A stretch of 42,500 bases of DNA from the NCBI GenBank assembly GCA_009746045.1, contig RPFO01001588.1:1-42500 (forward strand). The letters are read 5' to 3'. Origin of the DNA: Mesostigma viride (taxonomy: Eukaryota; Streptophyta; Mesostigmatophyceae; Mesostigmatales; Mesostigmataceae). A program made the translations under genes and the position numbers. The notes beneath the pieces are model-generated. The model made no database searches, had not been told where the DNA came from, and saw nothing but the letters and a program-made list of their open reading frames with translations. Shown here piece by piece: positions 36,639 to 42,500 of the stretch (the first letter of the stretch is position 1; every line of letters starts with the position of its first letter).

Positions 36639-37162
36639 ATGACTAAGTGCACTTCTCTCACATCCAAGGGGCGCAGGTGCCGCCGCCCCGCCTCAGGTGC
36701 CTGCCATGGTCGGTGCGCCGCGCACAGGGTGCGCGCGTCCAGCACCGAGGCCCAGAACACCTGGGAACGGGGCGAGGAAGCGGTCAGCGCGCCGAATCGG
36801 CGCAGGCCTCGTCCGGCCTCCCCCCGCAGATGCAGACGCTCCTCAGGGGCGGCGCCCCGGTGATGCCCCCTCCGCAGTCGAGAGCTACCCCCGTACGTGA
36901 GAGCTACACTCGTTTGCCGCCGCCGCCGTCGACCGCGCAGGAATTGCGACACCGCCTCTCGGATCTGATGCTTTCACCCTGGGGCGACGCGGGGCCGCTG
37001 ACGCCCCCTCCGCAGGAGGAAGATACTCATGGGCGATTCTGGACGCCTCCCATATATAATACCGATCTACCGCGTGTCAGGTACCGCCTGCACGAGGCGG
37101 GCGCTCCACGCGGAATCCGCAGGGGCAAGGTCAGGACTAAGGGCAGCAGCGTGAGGAGGTGA
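36639..37162 (+). CDS. Cys/His-knuckle protein with Pro-rich tail, frame-broken
   Basis: Starts at an ATG (36639). MTKCTSLTSKGRRCRRP...CHGRCAAH is the same C-x9-C...C-x2-H unit as in the 31575-31757 protein. The N-terminal part is in one frame up to a C6 run (36820-36825). The rest (QTLLRGGAPVMPPPQ ... PPIYNTDLPRVRYRL ... to 37162) is in the next frame, and one extra C joins them into ~174 residues. The tail is Pro- and Arg-rich with an IYNT/YRL segment. It ends 29 bases before the HNH gene on the same strand. Function unknown. Confidence 0.55.
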
Positions 37163-37191
37163 TCGATACTATAACCTCATCATACTGATGT

Positions 37192-37959
37192 ATGGAACGT
37201 GACAGACGCCAGCACACCATGGAAGAGCTCGTGCGCAAGTACAACGACCAGAGCGCCTACGTGGCCGCGAGCGCCGGACGGACCTTCCGCCCCGTGCCCC
37301 TCGCCCGGGCCGCCCGGGCCTGGACGGGCAGGTGCAGCAGGTGCGCCAGCCCCATCTCCCTGCGAGACCGCTCGGCCGTGTTCGGCCGCCCCGGCGCGTG
37401 GACCTGCTGGCCCTGCGCCCGCCTGCCCCTCGCCCCCCTCTTCGACGAGCTGGTGGAGGCCAGGGACAGGGCGCGCAGGTGCGGCCTGCCCAGGCCCGTG
37501 AAGGCAGACTCCGGCATACGCCCCCCGCCCATCCGCAGGCCGACGGGCGTGCGCCCCGCCGCGTGGGCGCGCGCAGAGAAGATGGCCAGGAACGCCAACG
37601 CGCGCATGCGGGCCGACGGGGCCAGGCCGTGTCTGGGCACCGCGCACGTCACGGCGCTCTACCGCTCGCTCCTGCGCCGACCGCGGTGCGCCCTGTGTCG
37701 CAAGCCGCTGGACATCGGACCCCGCGCCAGGAAGGGGGACCGCCCCTCGCTCGACAGGCGCGACCCGGCCGACAGGAGCTACTGCGGGCGGAACGCGGCC
37801 CTGCTGTGTTTCGCCTGCAACCACGCAAAGCGCCTGCGCGACGGACTGCGCCTCTACCGCCTGCGTCTCCGCCGCGCAGGCTGTCGCTCGGGGGGTGAAT
37901 GTAAAGAGGCGATTCGGTCTCCTCGAGATCCTCGGGATCGCTCCCATGATAGTACGTAG
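37192..37959 (+). CDS. HNH-like endonuclease
   Basis: Starts at an ATG at 37192. Residues ~46-80 contain CSRC...WTCWPC, a zinc ribbon-like pair. The C-terminal half has CALCRKPLDIG, then PSLDRRDPADRSYCGRNAALLCFACNHAK. This matches the giant-virus and phage nuclease pattern CxxC...PSxDRxD...GY...N...CxxCNxAK, a Zn-bound HNH/endonuclease VII fold. A homologue of the same architecture lies at 39862-40791. The open frame runs to 37959, but with one extra G in the run at 37890-37895 it would end near 37898, avoiding most of the overlap with the convergent gene. Possible roles are homing, repair or genome processing. Confidence 0.7.
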   Translation: MERDRRQHTMEELVRKYNDQSAYVAASAGRTFRPVPLARAARAWTGRCSRCASPISLRDRSAVFGRPGAWTCWPCARLPLAPLFDELVEARDRARRCGLPRPVKADSGIRPPPIRRPTGVRPAAWARAEKMARNANARMRADGARPCLGTAHVTALYRSLLRRPRCALCRKPLDIGPRARKGDRPSLDRRDPADRSYCGRNAALLCFACNHAKRLRDGLRLYRLRLRRAGCRSGGECKEAIRSPRDPRDRSHDST

Positions 37960-38560
37960 GCGTGGGCCCCGGGGAGGCGGATCCGGGGAGGGTGCCGGCC
38001 GCCTGCGGGCTGTCTTCCGCCGCTATGGGATTGAACGGGTCCGCCCCAGAAAAGGGGTCCGGATCGCGAGGGCTGGTCCTGCCAGCAGCCGGCTGTCGGG
38101 GAGGGGCGTTCAAGCTCAGGACCCCGGGGCGCGTGTTGAAGTATCGGTTGATGACCATTTGCGGCGTGAGGCGGTCGGCGGCCCTTCTCCGGCTGCCGAC
38201 GTTGATGGAATCGGTGAAATCGGCGTACCTGCCTCTATCCCTCCTGCTCGCCCGGATCCCGGGAATCGTGGAGGGGACGTCTGGATCGCCGTCCTCGACA
38301 ACGGGCCTCTCGTAACGATTGTGGACCTCTGCGGGATAGTAATTTTCGTATGTGGGCGAATTGAACTCGATCGGTCTCCCGTACTCGTCCACGTCGCCCG
38401 GCTGGTAGTACGCCGTGCTCGGGTCCCACTCGATGGTGTCCACGTGCATCCTCACGGCGTGCGGCCGGGCCGGCGCGTGACGGTGGCGGTGACAAAGCGA
38501 CCCGGCGGCGGGCCTGTTTCGGCAGCGGCCCGTGCGGGTGACGTGTCTGCATTGAGGCAT
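37649..38560 (-). CDS. Cys/His-knuckle protein with acidic tail
   Basis: I chose the ATG at 38560 (MPQCRHVTRTGRCRNRP...CHRHRH), preceded by TATAAAG. The N-terminus is the Cys/His unit shared with the 31575 and 36639 proteins. Then comes a Tyr/Glu-rich region (TAYYQPGDVDEYGRPIEF, TYENYYPAEVHNRYERP), an Arg-rich stretch and a Pro/Asp-rich tail (DPDPFSGADPFNPIAAED, ESPLYIHPP). The frame as given runs to 37649, antisense through the HNH nuclease domain. With one extra C in the run at 37890-37895 it would stop near 37850, which is more plausible. Short Pro/Tyr motifs suggest protein-protein contacts, but no function is known. Confidence 0.6.
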   Translation of the reverse strand: MPQCRHVTRTGRCRNRPAAGSLCHRHRHAPARPHAVRMHVDTIEWDPSTAYYQPGDVDEYGRPIEFNSPTYENYYPAEVHNRYERPVVEDGDPDVPSTIPGIRASRRDRGRYADFTDSINVGSRRRAADRLTPQMVINRYFNTRPGVLSLNAPPRQPAAGRTSPRDPDPFSGADPFNPIAAEDSPQAAGTLPGSASPGPTPTYYHGSDPEDLEETESPLYIHPPSDSLRGGDAGGRGAVRRAGALRGCRRNTAGPRSARSSSCRPGRACRARGGPPSWRGVRCPAACDTGRTAVGAGASGRAP

Positions 38561-38568
38561 CTCGTGCT

Positions 38569-38575
38569 CTTTATA
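38569..38575 (-). promoter_or_regulatory. TATA-like box of the 38560 gene
   Basis: The minus strand reads gcgtataaagagcacgagATG, so TATAAAG ends nine bases before the ATG. This short leader fits late-gene promoters of large DNA viruses. Confidence 0.45.
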
Positions 38576-38991
38576 CGCGCGTGGGAAAATTAACGCGCCA
38601 CCCCGCACACTATCACCCCCATACACATAGCGGCATGACCGGCGACGACGGCTGCACGCACGCGCCCACGAACTCGCACATCAGACGCGCCTCGGACAAC
38701 CAACCCGGATGCATCATGGCGCGACACTTATATGCCGAACCACGAGATTCTTTTAGCGCGACCCTAAACGCACGCACACCGACAGCGGAGACTGACACGG
38801 ACTTGCCGACGTACTCACACACTCGCACACTCGTACTCGCGCGCGGGAAACAGACAATCACGCGCGGGGGAACAGGGAAACAGACAAGCACTCGGCGCGG
38901 AACGGGGGGGACACGCTGCGGGGTCCCCAAGCACTCGGCGCGGAACGGGGGGCACCGCAGGGGGGAACAGGGGGAAAAGAGGGGGTCACTC
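38576..38991. other. Intergenic stretch without recognised gene
   Basis: Repetitive cacgcacac-type and cggggg-rich sequence. Frames exist on both strands but none shows a domain or a convincing start. It contains two imperfect copies of aagcactcggcgcggaacgg at 38893 and 38929. Confidence 0.45.
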
Positions 38992-39066
38992 ACGCAGTTG
39001 CTGGGAAGGGTTTAGGGGTGCCTTAGCCACGGTGAAAGCCACCCTAAAGCCTTCCCAGCAACTACG
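38992..39066. repeat. Strong imperfect hairpin, ~24-bp arms
   Basis: acgcagttgctgggaagg...tttaggg and its near-perfect reverse complement ccctaaa...ccttcccagcaactacgt flank a ~17-base loop. It lies outside recognised genes, and a collagen-like run of ccccctgga repeats follows. Confidence 0.75.
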
Positions 39067-39323
39067 TGAGCTACCCCCCCAGAGCCTCTGCAGCCCCCAG
39101 TCCCCCTGGACCCCCTGGACCCCCTGGACCCCTTGGAGCCCCCGGTCCGAACAGAAGTCCTGTAATCTCCACCGCCGCCGTCGCCTGTCCCGGCCCTGGG
39201 AGGCGGCGAAGGGGCAAACGAGGGGGGAGAAGGTAATCCACCTCCGACCGGCGAGAGGGGCCGGAGAGGCCCCGCCAATTTCACTCGCCCCCCGCCCCGT
39301 CCCTCCCGATGGGCGACGCTTGC
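39067..39323. other. Low-complexity Pro/Gly-coding stretch, no gene called
   Basis: Includes a 9-bp repeat (ccccctgga x3-4). Open frames on both strands lack clear starts or domains. Confidence 0.4.
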
Positions 39324-39350
39324 TTGGATTCTCTTGCACTACTTCTTTTT
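39324..39350 (+). repeat. GFSCTTSF-type intergenic motif, copy C
   Basis: ttggattctcttgcactact followed by tcttttt, almost identical to copy A. It pairs inward with copy D across ~100 AT-rich bases. Confidence 0.75.
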
Positions 39351-39451
39351 TAGACTCTTTCAAAAATAATTATATGGGTAATGAAAAATTGCAAAGGGTA
39401 TAGGCTATATATAGGGCTATATATACAGGAATAATATTTCCCGGGGTGGCT

Positions 39452-39479
39452 GAAAAAGAAGTCGTGCACGAGAATCCAC
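39452..39479 (-). repeat. GFSCTTSF-type intergenic motif, copy D
   Basis: The minus strand reads gtggattctcgtgcacgact then tctttttc, the inverted partner of copy C. Confidence 0.7.
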
Positions 39480-39861
39480 TCCACCTCCGATGGTCGGGGG
39501 CGGCGGGAGAGGTGGCGGCAGGTTCGCTCGCCCCCCGTCCCGGGTCCGTCGCGCCCCGAGTCTGGATGTGTTTGAAACGTCCTTTTCCCTCCTGGAGGGG
39601 CGGCGCGGGCGGGTGGGGGGTCGAGGGTGGATGAGAATGCGTGGTTTCGGTCGGGCTTCTTTTGGGCTCGGATCCGTTCTGGACAGTCTGCGTCCCGGCG
39701 CCCGGGCCGGGGTTGGGAGGGGGTTGCGCTTGCCCCCCGGGACGGCCGCGTGGGTGGTCCGCTACCCTGGGCCCGGCGGGTGAGTGACGGATGCGAGTCT
39801 GGTGCCCGCGCCCCCCGGGCCGGGGTTAAGAGGGGGCTGCGCTTACGGGGGAGGGAATAAA
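39480..39861. other. GC-rich leader upstream of the terminal HNH gene
   Basis: Open frames are present, as expected by chance in GC-rich DNA. No domain is recognised. An AT-rich stretch (gagggaataaaatg) precedes the next ATG. Confidence 0.4.
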
Positions 39862-40791
39862 ATGTGGGGGTATGATAACAGCGGCGACGGGCGAGAAACG
39901 GAGATGGCAACCCCGGAGTTCTACGTGACGAACGACGCGGAGGACAAGTGGCGCCAGAGGGTGGGGTCTTCGGTGCAGACCTTCAACTCTGCCCTGCGGT
40001 ACAAGTGCGCGAAGACGGGGAGGGGGTTCAAGCGTTTCCGCGAGTCGAAGGCCCGCGACATGTGGGACGGCAAGTGCGCCAAGTGCGCGACCCCGATCCG
40101 CTTCCACTCGTCGGAGGAGGTCCCCCGCATGGGGATCCTGGTGCGTTATCTGGTCCCGGACGGCGCGGGGCTGTCTCTGACCGAGTCCTCGACGGGCATG
40201 CCCCCCGAGTGGAGGTGCGGGCGTTGCAGGGTGGGCCCTCTGGAATCGGAGTACGACGAGCTGAAGCACCTCAGGATGGAGGAGGAGTACCTGCGCGCCC
40301 GGAAGGGGCTGCCCATCCCGGACGACTCCCCGCCCGTGCTGCCCTTCCCGGAGGCGGCACCGGCCGGGAAGCGGCCCAGGAGCCCTTGCCAGCATTACGG
40401 GGAGTGCCCCCCCGATGTCGACCCCGCGGTGTGGTCGCACGTGAAGAAAGCGTTCTACGGCGTCCAGTCGAGGGTGAAGAGCGACCTGCCCCTGAGCTGG
40501 CAGTCCACGCCCCACGGGGAGCGAGACCTGTCCCCGCGCCTGCTGGAGGCCGTCAGGAAACTGGAGAGCCAGGAGTGGCACTGCGGCCACTGCGAGGGGC
40601 GGATGTCGCTGGACTCCCCTGAGCTCGCCCCGTCCCCCGACAAGACGGACACGTTCGACAGGACGTACTTCCCCGACAACTACAGGTGGCTGCACGCGGG
40701 GTGCAACCGGGCCAAAGCCGTGGACGACTCCATAGACCAGTGCAGGCGCAGGATGGCGGAGTACGAGAAGCTGCCGGACCCCGTGGAATGA
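39862..40791 (+). CDS. HNH-like endonuclease near the terminus, copy 1
   Basis: The ATG at 39862 gives 309 residues; a second in-frame ATG at 39904 is possible. The N-terminal half has a zinc pair KCAKCATPIRF...EWRCGRC. The C-terminal part has WHCGHCEGRMSLDS, then PSPDKTDTFDRTYFPDNYRWLHAGCNRAK, matching the CxxC...PSxDxxD...Y...N...CNxAK nuclease pattern of the protein at 37192. Both proteins share the arrangement W-x-G-x-C-xx-C-A-x-P-I, W-x-C-xx-C and a following LxxEYDEL/LFDEL helix, so they are paralogues. It lies ~80 bases before the terminal tandem repeats and is duplicated in inverted orientation by the palindrome. A role in genome-end processing is attractive but unproven. Confidence 0.75.
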   Translation: MWGYDNSGDGRETEMATPEFYVTNDAEDKWRQRVGSSVQTFNSALRYKCAKTGRGFKRFRESKARDMWDGKCAKCATPIRFHSSEEVPRMGILVRYLVPDGAGLSLTESSTGMPPEWRCGRCRVGPLESEYDELKHLRMEEEYLRARKGLPIPDDSPPVLPFPEAAPAGKRPRSPCQHYGECPPDVDPAVWSHVKKAFYGVQSRVKSDLPLSWQSTPHGERDLSPRLLEAVRKLESQEWHCGHCEGRMSLDSPELAPSPDKTDTFDRTYFPDNYRWLHAGCNRAKAVDDSIDQCRRRMAEYEKLPDPVE

Positions 40792-40869
40792 TAAACGCCG
40801 TATGCTAATAAAGACACCCCTCGTCCAATGCCACGTGTCACCTCATCGCTAGACAGTCCCAAAGCAAAA

Positions 40870-41090
40870 AGGGCCGGGTTCGCCAGCACAAGGGGCTGGT
40901 TTCAAACAGGGTGGGCCGGGTTTGACAGCATAAGAGGCTGGTTTCAAACAGGGTTCGCCAGCATAAGGGGCTGGTTTCAAACAGGGTGGGCCGGGTTTGA
41001 CAGCATAAGAGGCTGGTTTCAAACAGGGTTCGCCAGCATAAGGGGCTGGTTTCAAACAGGGTGGGCCGGGTTTGACAGCATAAGGGCCGG
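40870..41090. repeat. Terminal tandem repeats, 75-bp period
   Basis: Units start with ggctggtttcaaacaggg at 40894, 40936, 40969, 41011 and 41044. Alternating 42- and 33-bp sub-units make a 75-bp period. They lie ~115 bases from the palindrome centre. Open frames on both strands here only reflect the multiple-of-three period. Confidence 0.9.
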
Positions 41091-41324
41091 TGCGGTTACT
41101 GGAAAAAATATCTAACCCCATGGTATAGGATATACCTGAGAGTCTAGGCCCCTACCGGCCCTGTCCAGGGCCTGCCATGGGACATGTCCCCGGGACTGAT
41201 CAGAAACGTTTCTGATCAGTCCCGGGGACATGTCCCATGGCAGGCCCTGGACAGGGCCGGTAGGGGCCTAGACTCTCAGGTATATCCTATACCATGGGGT
41301 TAGATATTTTTTCCAGTAACCGCA

Positions 41325-41545
41325 CCGGCCCTTATGCTGTCAAACCCGGCCCACCCTGTTTGAAACCAGCCCCTTATGCTGGCGAACCCTGTTTGAAACC
41401 AGCCTCTTATGCTGTCAAACCCGGCCCACCCTGTTTGAAACCAGCCCCTTATGCTGGCGAACCCTGTTTGAAACCAGCCTCTTATGCTGTCAAACCCGGC
41501 CCACCCTGTTTGAAACCAGCCCCTTGTGCTGGCGAACCCGGCCCT
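41325..41545. repeat. Mirror copy of the 75-bp tandem repeats
   Basis: Exact reverse complement of 40870-41090 in the second arm of the palindrome. Confidence 0.9.
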
Positions 41546-41623
41546 TTTTGCTTTGGGACTGTCTAGCGATGAGGTGACACGTGGCATTGGACGAGGGGTG
41601 TCTTTATTAGCATACGGCGTTTA

Positions 41624-42500
41624 TCATTCCACGGGGTCCGGCAGCTTCTCGTACTCCGCCATCCTGCGCCTGCACTGGTCTATGGAGTCGTCCACGGCTT
41701 TGGCCCGGTTGCACCCCGCGTGCAGCCACCTGTAGTTGTCGGGGAAGTACGTCCTGTCGAACGTGTCCGTCTTGTCGGGGGACGGGGCGAGCTCAGGGGA
41801 GTCCAGCGACATCCGCCCCTCGCAGTGGCCGCAGTGCCACTCCTGGCTCTCCAGTTTCCTGACGGCCTCCAGCAGGCGCGGGGACAGGTCTCGCTCCCCG
41901 TGGGGCGTGGACTGCCAGCTCAGGGGCAGGTCGCTCTTCACCCTCGACTGGACGCCGTAGAACGCTTTCTTCACGTGCGACCACACCGCGGGGTCGACAT
42001 CGGGGGGGCACTCCCCGTAATGCTGGCAAGGGCTCCTGGGCCGCTTCCCGGCCGGTGCCGCCTCCGGGAAGGGCAGCACGGGCGGGGAGTCGTCCGGGAT
42101 GGGCAGCCCCTTCCGGGCGCGCAGGTACTCCTCCTCCATCCTGAGGTGCTTCAGCTCGTCGTACTCCGATTCCAGAGGGCCCACCCTGCAACGCCCGCAC
42201 CTCCACTCGGGGGGCATGCCCGTCGAGGACTCGGTCAGAGACAGCCCCGCGCCGTCCGGGACCAGATAACGCACCAGGATCCCCATGCGGGGGACCTCCT
42301 CCGACGAGTGGAAGCGGATCGGGGTCGCGCACTTGGCGCACTTGCCGTCCCACATGTCGCGGGCCTTCGACTCGCGGAAACGCTTGAACCCCCTCCCCGT
42401 CTTCGCGCACTTGTACCGCAGGGCAGAGTTGAAGGTCTGCACCGAAGACCCCACCCTCTGGCGCCACTTGTCCTCCGCGTCGTTCGTCACGTAGAACTCC
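41624..42500 (-). CDS. HNH-like endonuclease, mirror copy 2 (partial)
   Basis: Exact reverse complement of 39915-40791, so the same protein lacking its first residues, which lie beyond the window edge. All Cys/His motifs of copy 1 are present without change. If the palindrome is a real concatemer junction this is a second gene copy. If it is a fold-back artefact it does not exist as a separate gene. Confidence 0.75.
   Translation of the reverse strand, partial: EFYVTNDAEDKWRQRVGSSVQTFNSALRYKCAKTGRGFKRFRESKARDMWDGKCAKCATPIRFHSSEEVPRMGILVRYLVPDGAGLSLTESSTGMPPEWRCGRCRVGPLESEYDELKHLRMEEEYLRARKGLPIPDDSPPVLPFPEAAPAGKRPRSPCQHYGECPPDVDPAVWSHVKKAFYGVQSRVKSDLPLSWQSTPHGERDLSPRLLEAVRKLESQEWHCGHCEGRMSLDSPELAPSPDKTDTFDRTYFPDNYRWLHAGCNRAKAVDDSIDQCRRRMAEYEKLPDPVE

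Larger units (their letters stand above)
39915..42500. repeat. Perfect zero-spacer palindrome centred on 41207/41208
   Basis: Every position p is mirrored at 82415 - p on the opposite strand, to the window edge: gene ends 40791 and 41624, repeat frames 40828-41115 and 41300-41587. The centre is cagaaacgtttctg. Arms are at least 1,293 bases, continue past the window, and have no loop. Confidence 0.95.

Noticed and set aside
39350-39910. 186-residue minus-strand frame
   Set aside because: No domain, implausible composition; crosses the AT-rich core between motif copies C and D.
40828-41587. Two mirrored 95-residue frames with RGWFQTGWAGFDSI repeats
   Set aside because: Open on both strands only because the tandem-repeat period (75 bp) is a multiple of three; no start context and no domain.

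Overview
This is eukaryotic DNA: a transposon-rich nuclear segment joined to a compact, GC-rich, giant-virus-like segment. Nothing in it resembles bacterial operon structure. A green-lineage alga or another protist is the most likely source. The LTR retrotransposon carries a cytosine-5 DNA methyltransferase, as reported for retroelements of charophyte algae and dinoflagellates. The small KilA-N, RING-like, HNH and Cys/His-knuckle genes on the right are typical of nucleocytoplasmic large DNA viruses. I cannot name the species or the virus, and no core viral gene (capsid, polymerase, packaging ATPase) lies in the window.

Left part (1-13.8 kb). A 3' fragment of a LINE lies at 40-517. A complete LINE at 2315-8456 has a 19-bp target-site duplication, 230-bp tandem monomers at its 5' end, and a PHD / RING / zinc-finger / reverse-transcriptase / restriction-like-endonuclease polyprotein. 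A 5'-truncated sister copy (9359-11423, 12-bp duplication) is split by a 1348-bp hAT-type non-autonomous DNA transposon (9995-11342, 8-bp duplication).

Middle (13.8-29.8 kb). A minus-strand Ty1/copia-type element has the unusual order gag - integrase - protease - RT - RNase H. To its right is a Ty3/gypsy-type element whose polyprotein runs gag - protease - DNA methyltransferase - RT - RNase H - integrase - PHD finger. Its LTRs are circularly permuted (core - internal - full LTR - LTR start), as expected from a two-LTR circle opened inside one LTR.

Right part (29.8-42.5 kb). Tightly packed, apparently intronless genes: KilA-N (with a decayed second copy), RING-like, possible F-box, membrane protein, P-loop NTPase, two related HNH-like nucleases, and three proteins sharing an N-terminal Cys/His knuckle. 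The segment ends in 75-bp tandem repeats and a zero-spacer perfect palindrome centred on 41207/41208. Beyond that point the sequence is the exact reverse complement of what came before. This looks like a hairpin telomere or concatemer junction, or else a fold-back read or assembly artefact.

A caution that covers the whole window: ten coding frames in four unrelated units (LINE, copia, gypsy, viral segment) are broken or mis-terminated, and each becomes continuous or correctly terminated by assuming one missing base, usually in a G/C homopolymer. Unpolished long-read sequence is the simplest explanation, so I treat these genes as probably intact.
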